Shown one piece after another: positions 47,148 through 56,808 of a stretch of DNA of 64,000 nt. A model generated the notes under the pieces. It was not told where the DNA came from and searched no databases. It saw only the letters and a list, made by a program, of their open reading frames with translations. Position 1 is the first letter of the stretch, and every line of letters starts with the position of its first letter. This stretch comes from SZUA-368 sp028533045. Lineage in GTDB: Bacteria > Spirochaetota > Spirochaetia > DSM-2461. Location: NCBI GenBank assembly GCA_050031985.1, contig JBNAIG010000034.1, positions 1 through 64,000 of the forward strand, read 5' to 3'. Position numbers and translations under genes: made by a program.

Positions 47148-48755
47148 CTACTTTTTATTTTTACTGTCTCCCACGGCTTTAACAAATTTGTCAAAGAGGG
47201 GACCGGGGTTAAGAGGGGTGGACTTGAATTCCGGGTGGAACTGTACTCCCACACCCCAGGGATGATCCTTCCACTCGGCCGACTCTACCAGCTGACCGTC
47301 GGGAGAAAAACCGGAAAGGATAAGGCCCGCTTCGGTCATTCTCTCCTTATAGTTATTGGCCACTTCATAGCGGTGACGGTGACGTTCCCGAATCACATCG
47401 GCCCCGTAGGCCTCATGGATTTTAGAACCCTTAACCAGATGGGAATCGTAACCGCCGAGACGCATGGTGCCCCCGTATTCAATCACGTCCACCTGCTCTT
47501 CCAGGAGGGCGATTACAGAGTTAGCCCCTTCGGGACGGAATTCTGAGCTGTCCGCATCGGCAATGCCCAACACGTTTCGACAGTACTCGATAACCATGAT
47601 CTGAACACCCAGACAAATACCAAAGTAGGGAATTTTGTTTTCCCGGGCGTACTTGGCAGCCAGAGTCATACCTATGATACCCCGCTCACCAAAACCACCG
47701 GGAATAAGAATCCCGTCCAGGTTCTTGAGGATCTCTTCGGGATTTCCCTTTTCCAGTTCATCCGATTCAATCTTTACAAGTTCAACATCTACGTTGTTCT
47801 TGATGGCCCCGTGGACAATACCTTCGTCGATGGACTTGTAGGTATCGCCCAGCTTGGTATATTTACCGATCATACCGATGGTAACTTTCGTCCCGTCCTT
47901 TTTGTATTGATCGGCCAGCTTGATCCAGGGAGCGATATCGGCCTTTTTCGTTTTGAGATCCAACTTTTCGCACACCACATCATCAAATCCCTGGGCATGA
48001 TAACTGGCGGGAATTTCATAAATAGTAGTATTTACATCGTGAGCGGAAAGAACACAGTCAAAATCAATATTGGTGAATTGGGCGATTTTCTTCTTGAAAC
48101 CTTCCTCAAGTTCTTCCTTACAGCGACAGAGAAGAACATCGGGCTGAATACCGATTTCCCTCATGGCTTTTACCGAATGCTGGGTCGGTTTGGTTTTCAC
48201 TTCTCCCCCGGAGACTTCCGGAACAAGGGTGAGATGAACAGAACAAGTATTTTTCTTACCCCTTTCGTGGATAATCTGACGAATCGCTTCCAGGTAGGGA
48301 ATGGACTCAATGTCGCCCACGGTCCCTCCGGTTTCAACAATAGTAACATCGATGTCGGGCTTCTCACCCAAAGCATAGATGCGTCTTTTGATTTCGTCCG
48401 TAATGTGGGGTACCACCTGAACGCACTTACCCAGGTACTGTCCCGCCCGCTCGCGGCGGATAACTTCCTGATAAATCTGTCCTGTGGTAATGGAATTGGC
48501 CGCACTGAGAGGAGAATTGGTAAAACGCTCGTAGTTCCCCAGGTCCAGGTCCGTTTCGGCACCGTCGTCGGTTACGAAAACTTCTCCGTGCTGATAGGGA
48601 CTCATAGTCCCCGCATCGACATTCAGATAAGGGTCGATTTTAATCATGCAGACCTTAAGTCCGCGGCACTCTAAAAGGGCTCCCATGGAAGCGGAAGCAA
48701 TACCTTTGCCCAGGCTGGAACACACGCCGCCCGTCGTAAAAATATACTTGCTCAT
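47148..48755 (-). CDS. pyrG: CTP synthase
   Basis: 535 residues, the family length. It aminates UTP to CTP with glutamine. The synthase domain begins YIFTTGGVCSSLGKGIASAS and contains MSPYQHGEVFVTDDGAETDLDLG. The glutaminase domain has Cys in PYFGICLGVQ and the His/Glu pair in VQFHPEFKS. No Shine-Dalgarno: the ATG is 8 nt after a -10 box. It is convergent with the AraC gene and divergent from thiI. Confidence 0.97.
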   Translation of the reverse strand: MSKYIFTTGGVCSSLGKGIASASMGALLECRGLKVCMIKIDPYLNVDAGTMSPYQHGEVFVTDDGAETDLDLGNYERFTNSPLSAANSITTGQIYQEVIRRERAGQYLGKCVQVVPHITDEIKRRIYALGEKPDIDVTIVETGGTVGDIESIPYLEAIRQIIHERGKKNTCSVHLTLVPEVSGGEVKTKPTQHSVKAMREIGIQPDVLLCRCKEELEEGFKKKIAQFTNIDFDCVLSAHDVNTTIYEIPASYHAQGFDDVVCEKLDLKTKKADIAPWIKLADQYKKDGTKVTIGMIGKYTKLGDTYKSIDEGIVHGAIKNNVDVELVKIESDELEKGNPEEILKNLDGILIPGGFGERGIIGMTLAAKYARENKIPYFGICLGVQIMVIEYCRNVLGIADADSSEFRPEGANSVIALLEEQVDVIEYGGTMRLGGYDSHLVKGSKIHEAYGADVIRERHRHRYEVANNYKERMTEAGLILSGFSPDGQLVESAEWKDHPWGVGVQFHPEFKSTPLNPGPLFDKFVKAVGDSKNKK

Positions 48756-48763
48756 GGGTCTTA

Positions 48764-48792
48764 ATTATCCCTTATAGAGGCGGTTCTGTCAA
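48764..48792 (-). promoter_or_regulatory. pyrG promoter, leaderless type
   Basis: Minus strand: perfect TTGACA (48787-48792), 17-nt spacer, GATAAT (48764-48769), then 8 nt to the ATG. In Gram-positives pyrG is controlled by reiterative transcription at a C-run in the leader; with no leader here that mechanism is not available in its usual form. Confidence 0.7.
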
Positions 48793-48855
48793 TCTGTTTC
48801 AACGGCTCAATGGAGGATTTTTGGGAGGACTTTTCCTTCCCTCCTTCCCCGGCTC

Positions 48856-48884
48856 TTGGAAAAGCTCTGCCTTCCGTATAAAAT
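48856..48884 (+). promoter_or_regulatory. thiI promoter, leaderless type
   Basis: Plus strand: TTGGAA (48856-48861), 17-nt spacer, TAAAAT (48879-48884), then GGGGCC and the ATG at 48891. No Shine-Dalgarno is possible apart from the G-run itself. Confidence 0.65.
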
Positions 48885-48890
48885 GGGGCC

Positions 48891-50054
48891 ATGAAAGAGA
48901 TGTATCTAATCAAAATCGGTGAGATTTCCCTTAAGAAGGGCAACAAGAAAATGTTTGAACGCGTACTTAAGCAGAATATTAAAGCCAAATTCAAAGGGTA
49001 TAAAAATACAGTAATCATTCGCTCCGGCCGCTACTATCTGGAAGTGGAGGATTGCCCGGACGAAGTGGTATCCCGTAATCTGGGCACCACCTTTGGAATC
49101 GTAGCCTTCTACAAAACCCTCTTTTGTGGCAAAAGCCTGGAAGAAGTGGCAGAAAAGGCCAAGAAGATCGCAAAGGCCAACCTGGACGCTGGCCGGGGCA
49201 ATAAATTCAAAGTGGAGACCCGTCGAATAGATAAAAGCCTCCCCCTGGACAGCTACGGCTATTCTGCGGAACTGGGAGGTATTCTTCTCGATGAGTTTTC
49301 CGAGTTAAAAGTAGATGTAAAGAATCCCGACTGGATCGTCCATGTGGAGTTGCGCGAACAGGGATACGTCTACGGCTTTGGTGAACGGGGAGCCGGTGGT
49401 CTTCCCGTGGGAACAGCCGGGAAGGGAGTTCTTCTTCTTTCCGGAGGAATAGACTCCCCCGTGGCCGGATACCTTATTGGCAAGCGCGGTGTTAAACTCA
49501 GCTCCGTCTACTTTCACACCCCTCCCTTTACTTCGGAAGACGCCATGACCAAGGTTAAGGATCTGGCCGCAGGTGTAGCCCCCTGGTCGGGGGGAATGAA
49601 ACTCTATGTTGTCAATTTCACAGAGATTCAGATGCTCATTAACAAGTCGGTCTCTCCCGAAGCCACCACTCTTCACACCCGGGCAGCCATGATGAAAATT
49701 GCCCAGATGATAGCCTTCGAAGAGGGGGCGGGAGCCCTCATTACGGGAGAAGCCCTGAGTCAGGTAGCTAGTCAGACCATGGAAAGTCTCCGTTTTACCG
49801 GAAGTATGGTCAGCCTTCCCGTTTTAAGACCATGCATAGGAATGGACAAGGAAGAGATCATAAAGATTTCCCGTAAACTTGATCTATTCGATATATCAAC
49901 CCGCCCCTTTGACGACTGTTGTACCCTCTTTTCTCCGGAACATCCCCTCATTCGTCCCGGTTTTGAGGAAATTAATGAGGAACACAGGGGAGTAGAAGGA
50001 TTGGATGAACTTATGAAAAAAGCCACAACCGGCAGGGAAGTTCATATTTTTTAA
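48891..50054 (+). CDS. thiI: ThiI, tRNA 4-thiouridine synthetase / thiamine sulfur carrier adenylation
   Basis: 387 residues. An N-terminal ferredoxin-like domain and THUMP domain (about 50-165) precede the PP-loop domain with LSGGIDSPVAGYL (about 182-194). The E. coli-type C-terminal rhodanese domain is absent, as in most non-enteric ThiI, so sulfur must come from a partner protein. GEALSQVASQTMESL and CIGMDKEEIIKISRKL are family motifs. It is the third PP-loop tRNA-modifying enzyme in the window after tilS and ttcA. Confidence 0.94.
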   Translation: MKEMYLIKIGEISLKKGNKKMFERVLKQNIKAKFKGYKNTVIIRSGRYYLEVEDCPDEVVSRNLGTTFGIVAFYKTLFCGKSLEEVAEKAKKIAKANLDAGRGNKFKVETRRIDKSLPLDSYGYSAELGGILLDEFSELKVDVKNPDWIVHVELREQGYVYGFGERGAGGLPVGTAGKGVLLLSGGIDSPVAGYLIGKRGVKLSSVYFHTPPFTSEDAMTKVKDLAAGVAPWSGGMKLYVVNFTEIQMLINKSVSPEATTLHTRAAMMKIAQMIAFEEGAGALITGEALSQVASQTMESLRFTGSMVSLPVLRPCIGMDKEEIIKISRKLDLFDISTRPFDDCCTLFSPEHPLIRPGFEEINEEHRGVEGLDELMKKATTGREVHIF

Positions 50055-50099
50055 TATTTTTCGTTAAGTTTAAAGAGGGAGCCGCCGATAAAGGAAGTG

Positions 50100-51305
50100 A
50101 TGAGGAAGGCATTTTTTCTTTTGCCATGCTTAATTCTCCTCCTTTCCCCTGCCCTGTCCCAGGATACCGGGGGAGCTCCCTTTCCCACAGGCCTCACTAT
50201 CGAAACGGTCGGTTCAGAAGTAAGACTAAGCTGGAATGATGCCCATGGTCTGGAAGGGGAAATCTACCATATTTACCGCCATAATAAAGCAATTACGGTT
50301 GAAGGTTTGAATCAGGCCCAGCTGATTGGTTCCGTGGCAGAAAACATTCAGGCCTACAGAGACTCTCCCCTGCCCGGTAGGGATTGGTATTATCTTGTTA
50401 CCGTCGAAGATAAACGCTACCACTACGCTCTGGTTATTCCCTATGCCAATACCCTGGTCAAAGCGATAAGACTTAATCCGCTGGATATTAGTTTGGCAAA
50501 CGCAGTACACATTAGTAGACTGACGGCTAGACCTGTTAAAGAGGGTGTAGCAATAACCTTTACCCGAGACAGAAAAGGACGGACCGTCTCCCTTTACCGC
50601 TCAACCTCACCCATTACGACAACGGAACAGTTAAATCGCGCTCTCCCCCTGGCTGTTTTGGAACAGGACAGTTGGCTGGACAACCCCATCCCCGGTATTT
50701 CCTATTACTACGCCGTTGTGGACAGAGAACTTCTCTCCTATAAGGAAGATATAAGTCTTCTTTATGAAGGGAACTATACGGTCAGGCCGGTTAATTTACC
50801 TTTAACGGACTTTCTTAACGATCCCGGTATGGCCTACCCAGTCAGAAAAGCCCCTCTCCCCACAGTACAACTTGATCGCTTTTATCAAAATATTCCCCGC
50901 CTGGAACTGGATTTTCCTCCCAGAGTGGAACTTAACGCTCAATTGAGCAAAAAACTTACCCCTTTTCTTCAAGAGCCTGTTATAGAGGAGAGTGAAGAAC
51001 CCAAAGCCGAGCTATTAAGGGATGAACCGTTCCAGCAAAGCAGTCCCATCAATGACAAACTGAAGGGGATTCTGGGTGAGGATCTCTTAAAAAACCGATT
51101 TGACGAAGCCGAAAAGAGACTATTAACCATGCTTAACGAAGTGGAAGATGATGAAATATCCTCGCGAATTCACTTCTACCGGGGACAATGCCATTACTTC
51201 CTTGGCAACTATGAAACGGCCTATTTGGAATTTCTTCTGGGACGGGACAATTTTTATAATGAATCGGTAAAATGGATGGATTTCTGTTTAAATCAGTTTT
51301 TGTGA
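50100..51305 (+). CDS. Exported protein with fibronectin III-like and TPR-like domains
   Basis: 401 residues from ATG 50100 (AAAGGA upstream; the in-frame GTG one codon before is less likely). Signal peptide about 1-20 (ending SPALS). Two Fn3-like beta-sandwiches follow (GLTIETVGSEVRLSWNDAHG, and ARPVKEGVAITFTRD with LYRSTSPITT). A Pro/Glu-rich linker leads to a C-terminal TPR-like region (about 310-401; FYRGQCHYFLGNYETAYLEFL). Function not recognised; probably a periplasmic or surface scaffold. Its last 13 nt overlap the end of the convergent GH57-like gene. Confidence 0.7.
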   Translation: MRKAFFLLPCLILLLSPALSQDTGGAPFPTGLTIETVGSEVRLSWNDAHGLEGEIYHIYRHNKAITVEGLNQAQLIGSVAENIQAYRDSPLPGRDWYYLVTVEDKRYHYALVIPYANTLVKAIRLNPLDISLANAVHISRLTARPVKEGVAITFTRDRKGRTVSLYRSTSPITTTEQLNRALPLAVLEQDSWLDNPIPGISYYYAVVDRELLSYKEDISLLYEGNYTVRPVNLPLTDFLNDPGMAYPVRKAPLPTVQLDRFYQNIPRLELDFPPRVELNAQLSKKLTPFLQEPVIEESEEPKAELLRDEPFQQSSPINDKLKGILGEDLLKNRFDEAEKRLLTMLNEVEDDEISSRIHFYRGQCHYFLGNYETAYLEFLLGRDNFYNESVKWMDFCLNQFL

Positions 51306-53152
51306 CGACCTAATTTTAGAGACATGGTTATTTCTTTCGTTTCCATTGGGTAAAGACTGAATTCAAGCCAGGGGACAAGGGTCATCGTCTCATTTTCCAA
51401 AAGATACCAAAGGTTTAGATCTTCTCCAAAATCCAATTGAATATCGGTGCTGTTTTTCTTATCCAACAGCATAACAGAAGAACAGTGGGCAACAACATTA
51501 TCGGAGATATCACTCTTATCCTTGGATGTCACAAAGGAAATTCCCGGCTCTTCACCCTTCCCTTCCGCTGTACTCAAATTAATTTCCGTACCAAAATGGT
51601 AATCCCTTTTAGCATCGGTATTATTCTCAATAACATAGGATACGACAAACCAGTTACGTTTAAAAAGGTATTTTTTAGTCATGAGAAGGGAGCAACTGTT
51701 GTTCTCTTTGTCGTTAATAGTTATATCGCCCTTAAGAACGACCTGTTTCTCATCTCGAGACGTATCCTTCATGCGGTAGGAGTAAAGACCGGCACCATTT
51801 AGAGCAGCTCGATTCTGAAAGTACTTTTGTCCGTCAAATCCCCGGGGTAGAAAAAAGTCAATAAAACTTTTTCTTCCCATACGATTAAAACAGTAATTCC
51901 AACAGGAGGGAAGATAATCCAACTCAAAAAGAGTCCCCCCTTCCAGATGGACACAGCTATTATAAACCAGCCCTTGAAAGACGAATTCACTTTGCCCGTC
52001 CAAATCATAATCGGTTTCAATTATGGAACTATTGAAAATTCCCTTTTCACGGGTTGTTTTTTCTGCTTCCGTAAGACTGGCATAACCGGCCCGTTTAGTC
52101 TGGAGTGCCATTTCACCGGTCCAGAAACTATAAAGGTTCTGTGCTTTCCAGATATTTTCCCTGGCACTTTTCTTACGGGCCTTATCACCGCGGATAGAAT
52201 TAATGAGCAGGGTAACATAATTTAAACGGCCATAGTAAAAAGACTGTTGCTGGTTTGTTCTAAGTACTGCCCGATAGGGGTCGTTGTCTCCGGGAGGATT
52301 TATCTCCGGAATGTAATCGCTTTTTTCATTAAAATACCTTTTCAAATCTCCGTAAGTGGAGCTATGGAAGTAAACCCTATTCCAACTTCCCTCATAATTT
52401 TTCATATACTGACTGGGTGTTTGACAATCTATCCATTCACGGTTTTCCTCAATGAGATGGAGAAATTCCTCAAACCAAAGCTGCCTGTTTTCATCGGCGA
52501 GAAATTCACCGGGGAAAACCAGATTTACCAGTCTTTCACGGTTACTTTCGTTGGAAATATTTCTGAGTGAACCAATAATATTGGAAGCCGGCGCTTGAAC
52601 GGCAGACTCGGACAGAACACGATGAAGAGGAAAAATGGCAATATCTTTCCCTTGGTCGTCGGTGATAACAGGGTTGTAGATAGATTTGATTCCGGAGCGT
52701 TCAAACTGCTCCACTTCCAGAAAGGTATAATTTATTCCCGCTGCATATAAATTGGAAGCCAAAGAAGGTTCCCAAATAAACCCGGGCAGCCAACAGCCGC
52801 GGAAACGCTTCTTGAAGAGCCGCCTTAGGTAGGTTGTCATTTTTTCCAGCTGCCCCAACCTGTCGGAAACGGGAATAACGGGCAGCATCGGTTCGTTATA
52901 GGGACCGTTCAGGATTTCCGCCTGACGGCGCTGAACAAGTTCCTCAAGAACAGTAATGTACTCGGGGTGATTTTTCTCGATCCAGGAAAGGAGACGGCCA
53001 TTATAATAAAGAAAGATCTTAACATCCCTCTTATTATAAATCTTGGTCAAATACTGCTTTAGGGATTTCTCATAAATCTCGGCTCTTTCCTCCCCGGTCA
53101 TAGTGGGAGAAAATGAGTTATAAATTCCTATAAACAGTTTGAGTTTACCCAT
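51293..53152 (-). CDS. GH57/4-alpha-glucanotransferase-like protein with altered active site
   Basis: 619 residues resembling GH57 4-alpha-glucanotransferases over the whole length: N-terminal FIGIYNSFSPTMTGEE, LPVIPVSDRLGQLEKM, WLPGFIWEPSLASNLYAAGI and KAQNLYSFWTGEMALQT, then the C-terminal beta domain (SLLMTKKYLFKRN). In the remembered Thermococcus enzyme the nucleophile is the Glu of WLTERVWEP; here that position is Gly. The acid/base Asp of the DDGEKFG segment is also not found (VFPGEFLAD instead). It may be a pseudoenzyme or have moved its catalytic residues. No signal peptide. It is the last gene of the Rnf operon, 27 nt after rnfB. Confidence 0.68.
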   Translation of the reverse strand: MGKLKLFIGIYNSFSPTMTGEERAEIYEKSLKQYLTKIYNKRDVKIFLYYNGRLLSWIEKNHPEYITVLEELVQRRQAEILNGPYNEPMLPVIPVSDRLGQLEKMTTYLRRLFKKRFRGCWLPGFIWEPSLASNLYAAGINYTFLEVEQFERSGIKSIYNPVITDDQGKDIAIFPLHRVLSESAVQAPASNIIGSLRNISNESNRERLVNLVFPGEFLADENRQLWFEEFLHLIEENREWIDCQTPSQYMKNYEGSWNRVYFHSSTYGDLKRYFNEKSDYIPEINPPGDNDPYRAVLRTNQQQSFYYGRLNYVTLLINSIRGDKARKKSARENIWKAQNLYSFWTGEMALQTKRAGYASLTEAEKTTREKGIFNSSIIETDYDLDGQSEFVFQGLVYNSCVHLEGGTLFELDYLPSCWNYCFNRMGRKSFIDFFLPRGFDGQKYFQNRAALNGAGLYSYRMKDTSRDEKQVVLKGDITINDKENNSCSLLMTKKYLFKRNWFVVSYVIENNTDAKRDYHFGTEINLSTAEGKGEEPGISFVTSKDKSDISDNVVAHCSSVMLLDKKNSTDIQLDFGEDLNLWYLLENETMTLVPWLEFSLYPMETKEITMSLKLGRHKN

Positions 53153-53179
53153 CCCCTATCCTATTGCGAGCTTTTTTAG

Positions 53180-53992
53180 TTACATTTCCAAGATACATTT
53201 AGCCGGACACTTGGCGGCAGCCTCTGCACGGCTTTCCTCACGGTCCTTATCATTATAGTCTATCACACAAAGGTTATCTTTAACAGTAAAAGCTCCGTCG
53301 GGAAACTTTTTTTCACAGATTTTACAGCCGATACAACCGACGGAACAGTTCGTCTTTGTGGTCTTACCCTTATCCTTGGAGTTACATGCGATGTAGTAAT
53401 CCGCATCAAAGGGAATCATCTTCATAACGCCGGTGGGACAGATATCGACACAGTTACCACAGGAGATACAAAGCTCTTTGTCAACCTGAACCAGGCCGTC
53501 ATCGGTTTTGCTAATCGCATCAACGGGACACACTTTAATACAAGAGCCCAGTCCAAGACAACCGTATTCGCAGGATTTAAACCCCTTGAACATAGTCATA
53601 GCCGCCCGACAGTCGTCCAGACCGGCGTACTCATACTTCTTAAGAGCCTTTTCGTTATTTCCCATACAATGGGGAACGGCAACGAGCTTCGTGGCGGAAG
53701 CATCTACGCTTACCCCAAGAATGGCTCCCATGGCTTCCATGCAACTCTGGCCGCCGGGCTTACACTTGGTTAGATCCGTATCGCTTCCGTCTGCCAAGGC
53801 TTCGGCATAACCGGAACAACCGGCATAACCGCAGCTACCGCAGTTAAGACTGGGAAGAGCCCCTTCAAGCTCTTCAACAACTTTATCCTTTTCTACGCTG
53901 AATTTTCGGAAAGCAACGGCCAGCCCCATCCCCAGGGCTCCCCCGAAGATAAGAGTAAACAGAACACCCAGCAGTATTTTCATAATTTCCAT
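53180..53992 (-). CDS. rnfB: Rnf complex subunit B (Fe-S electron carrier)
   Basis: 270 residues from ATG 53992 with AGGAG five nt upstream; an in-frame GTG two codons earlier overlaps that site. RnfB takes electrons from ferredoxin. One N-terminal membrane helix (about 6-26) is followed by a [4Fe-4S] motif CGSCGYAGCSGYAE (about 51-64), two ferredoxin motifs CLGLGSCIKVCP and CISCGNCVDICP, and a further C-terminal Cys group CSVGCIGCKICEKKFP. The extra cluster resembles clostridial-type RnfB. Last subunit gene of rnfCDGEAB. Confidence 0.96.
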   Translation of the reverse strand: MEIMKILLGVLFTLIFGGALGMGLAVAFRKFSVEKDKVVEELEGALPSLNCGSCGYAGCSGYAEALADGSDTDLTKCKPGGQSCMEAMGAILGVSVDASATKLVAVPHCMGNNEKALKKYEYAGLDDCRAAMTMFKGFKSCEYGCLGLGSCIKVCPVDAISKTDDGLVQVDKELCISCGNCVDICPTGVMKMIPFDADYYIACNSKDKGKTTKTNCSVGCIGCKICEKKFPDGAFTVKDNLCVIDYNDKDREESRAEAAAKCPAKCILEM

Positions 53993-54000
53993 ATTCACTC

Positions 54001-54591
54001 CTATCCTAACAGGTTGGTAAGCAGGGCCTTATCAAAAGCCATGAACGCCAGAGCCATAAGTCCCCCGGAAATAAAGGCAATAGGTATGCCCTTAAGAGCC
54101 TTGGGAACCCGTTCGGTTCTCATCTGCACACGGATGGAAGACATAAGGATCAGGGCCAACATGAATCCCAGACCACCGGAAATACCGGCCACAAAGCTTT
54201 CCATCAAGTTGTAACCCTCGTTGATATTAATCAGGGCAATACCCAGAACACCACAGTTGGTAGTGATCAGGGGCAGGTAAATACCAAGAGCCTTATAGAG
54301 AGCGGGAGAGTACTTCTGTACAATCATTTCTACCAACTGTACCAGAGAAGCAATAGTAAGGATAAAAGTTACGGTCTGAAGATATTCCACATTAAGGGGA
54401 ATAAGAATCCAGTGATACACCATCCAGGTAACCAGGGAAGCAATGGTCATAACGAAGGTTACGGCAAATCCCATTCCCACGGCCGATTCCAGGTCCTTGG
54501 AGACACCAATAAAAGGACAAAGCCCCAGGAACTGAGCCAAAATAAGGTTACTGACAAAAACATAGGTTATTAAGATTCCAATATAAGTCAT
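54001..54591 (-). CDS. rnfA: Rnf complex subunit A (integral membrane)
   Basis: 196 residues with six membrane helices. Conserved LAQFLGLCPFIGVSKDLESAVGMG near the N-terminus and LITTNCGVLGIALININEGY carry the Cys residues that bind the intramembrane cluster shared with RnfE. Start abuts the rnfE stop. Confidence 0.96.
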   Translation of the reverse strand: MTYIGILITYVFVSNLILAQFLGLCPFIGVSKDLESAVGMGFAVTFVMTIASLVTWMVYHWILIPLNVEYLQTVTFILTIASLVQLVEMIVQKYSPALYKALGIYLPLITTNCGVLGIALININEGYNLMESFVAGISGGLGFMLALILMSSIRVQMRTERVPKALKGIPIAFISGGLMALAFMAFDKALLTNLLG

Positions 54592-55211
54592 TATTTTCCT
54601 TTCCTCTCATTAATGGCGTTAAGAAGACCTTTCAGGTAGCCCATTACAAGAAGGGCCCCTGCAGAAAGGGTCATAACTCGGGCCGGGGCGTTTACCAGAC
54701 CGGGAATCTGGATTTCTCCGTTAAAGCCCAAAGATTCGATGGGGAAAAGGGTTATAACACCGGCACCAAGGCTTTCCCGAATAAGGGCGATGAGAACAAG
54801 GCTCATGGTAAAACCGATTCCCATACCAATAGCATCCTTAATAGAATCCCATACGCCGTGGGTACTGGCGAAGGCTTCCGCCCGTCCCAAAATAACACAG
54901 TTTACAACGATGAGCTGAACAAAAACCCCCAGAGAGGCGGAAAGAGCAGGAATATAAGCCTGCATAACAAGGTCCAATATCGTTACAAATGAGGCGATTA
55001 CCACAATATAGGCGGGAATGTGAATCTCATCGGGAATCACATTCTTAAGGAGAGAGATCATTATATTAGAACAGATGAGAACAAACATGGTTCCCACTCC
55101 CATTCCGATACCGTTTACCACCTGTGTGGTTACGGCCAGGGAAGGACAAAGTCCCAGAACAAGGACGAAAATCGGGTTTTCCCTGTATATACCTTTAACT
55201 AATTCTTTCAT
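54591..55211 (-). CDS. rnfE: Rnf complex subunit E (integral membrane)
   Basis: 206 residues with six membrane helices, homologous to RnfA with inverted topology. NPIFVLVLGLCPSLAVTTQ and VQLIVVNCVILGRAEAFAS hold the paired cluster Cys. Together with RnfA it carries electrons through the membrane. One-base overlap with rnfG. Confidence 0.96.
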   Translation of the reverse strand: MKELVKGIYRENPIFVLVLGLCPSLAVTTQVVNGIGMGVGTMFVLICSNIMISLLKNVIPDEIHIPAYIVVIASFVTILDLVMQAYIPALSASLGVFVQLIVVNCVILGRAEAFASTHGVWDSIKDAIGMGIGFTMSLVLIALIRESLGAGVITLFPIESLGFNGEIQIPGLVNAPARVMTLSAGALLVMGYLKGLLNAINERKGK

Positions 55212-55753
55212 TACATTTCCTCCCGCATATAGGCTGATCCGGCAGCCAGGGCCCGGGATACACCGGTAAAAGTTATGGTAGAACCACCCACAGCATCGGG
55301 TTTTTCAAGCTCTCCCTTGCTGGTGGGGATGGGATTTCCCGCTTCACCCTTACCAAGGAATTTATCCATATACTCTGCTTTTTCCGCTTTCTTACCTAAA
55401 CCGGGTGTTTCGTTATTATCCATAAGGATAGCTTTTAACAGAGTACCGTCCATTTCATAGGAAGCAAGAAGTTTCATCTCACCCCCATAGCCGTTTCCTC
55501 TAAGGGAAAGGATATAACCTATCACCTCTCCCCCATCCATAATGGGATATCTTTCGGGAACAACAGGGCTGTCGAGGCCTTCCACTTCACCGGCCTCACC
55601 CTTAACAACCAACTCCTGGAGAGCATTCTGCAGGGTGGCCAATTTATGAGCTTCGATCAAGGGGGCCGTCATGGAATTAATAACACCCAAAAGAAGGGCG
55701 GCGACGCTACAAATAATCGCCAGTCTAAGAGTTCTGTCTACGATGGGATTCAC
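55211..55753 (-). CDS. rnfG: Rnf complex subunit G (covalent FMN)
   Basis: 180 residues: an N-terminal membrane helix (about 9-28) and an extracytoplasmic FMN-binding domain. The FMN-attachment region reads DAVGGSTITFTGVSRAL, where the Thr after Ser corresponds to the SGAT(T/S) site. Good match for length and position; overlaps rnfD by 4 nt. Confidence 0.95.
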   Translation of the reverse strand: MNPIVDRTLRLAIICSVAALLLGVINSMTAPLIEAHKLATLQNALQELVVKGEAGEVEGLDSPVVPERYPIMDGGEVIGYILSLRGNGYGGEMKLLASYEMDGTLLKAILMDNNETPGLGKKAEKAEYMDKFLGKGEAGNPIPTSKGELEKPDAVGGSTITFTGVSRALAAGSAYMREEM

Positions 55754-56808
55754 TGAGCCGCCTCCTTGCTTTTAGCTTTCTTGACTTTGGCAACACCAAA
55801 GGTTACCGGTTTGACCATTCTGTCGATAAGGGGAACAAAAATGTTCATAAAGATAATGGCCAAAGAAACACCTTCCGGGAAGGATCCGTAAAAACGAATA
55901 AGGAAGGTCATGAAACCACAGCCTATGGCATAAATAACCTTTCCTTTCTTCGTTACCGGAGAAGTTGCCATATCGGTGGCCATAAAAAGGGCCCCCAACA
56001 TGAAACCACCGGAAAGGAGGTGAAAAAGAACATCACCGGAGAAAAAGCCCGAACCATAGCGGTTACCGCCGAAAATCCATACAAGAACGGAAAAAGAGAG
56101 GGCGTAAACCACAGGGATATGCCAGGTAATAATCTTTCTGACGATTAGATACAGAGCACCCGCAAGAAGAAGGACGGCGGAAACTTCCCCGATACAACCG
56201 GGAATATTACCGATAAAAAGGTCTTTATAGGTTACGGGAACACCTTCGCCAGCCAGAAGCTGGAGAGGACCGCTCACACCGTCGACTCCGTTCATAAGGC
56301 CGGTTTTGAGTGAACCGAGGGGAGTCGGGCCGGTAACGGCATCCATGGTACCCGAATTGCCAAGACGACCGGGCAGGGTCCAGGTGGTCATACCACCGGT
56401 CCAGGACATGAATACGAAAACACGTCCGGCCAGGGCGGGGTTCATCCAGTTGGCCCCCAAACCTCCAAAGGTCCATTTAACAACGAAAATGGCAAAGAAA
56501 GAGGCAATAATCGGGATAAAAAGAGGCACCGCAGGGGGCATATTCATTCCGATGAGAAGACCTGTTAAAAGGGCGCTTCCGTCGGCAATGGAGTTTTCCT
56601 GTGACGAAACACGGCACAGAACATACTCGGACAGGACCGAAGCGGCGATGGAAACGAGAAGCACCACAAGGGCTCTCCATCCAAAGACATAGACACCCCA
56701 GAGTGAGGCGGGCACCAAAGCCAGGGATACATGACCCATGACCATAGAGGTGGACATCCCGCTGTGAAACTGGGGAGATGAGGCTATCTGAAATTTATTT
56801 TCTGGCAT
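55750..56808 (-). CDS. rnfD: Rnf complex subunit D (covalent FMN, ion channel part)
   Basis: 352 residues with about ten membrane helices. The covalent FMN site is TGPTPL (about 178), matching SGATPL of the family. It is homologous to NqrB and is part of the sodium or proton path. Overlaps rnfC by 14 nt. Confidence 0.96.
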   Translation of the reverse strand: MPENKFQIASSPQFHSGMSTSMVMGHVSLALVPASLWGVYVFGWRALVVLLVSIAASVLSEYVLCRVSSQENSIADGSALLTGLLIGMNMPPAVPLFIPIIASFFAIFVVKWTFGGLGANWMNPALAGRVFVFMSWTGGMTTWTLPGRLGNSGTMDAVTGPTPLGSLKTGLMNGVDGVSGPLQLLAGEGVPVTYKDLFIGNIPGCIGEVSAVLLLAGALYLIVRKIITWHIPVVYALSFSVLVWIFGGNRYGSGFFSGDVLFHLLSGGFMLGALFMATDMATSPVTKKGKVIYAIGCGFMTFLIRFYGSFPEGVSLAIIFMNIFVPLIDRMVKPVTFGVAKVKKAKSKEAAQ

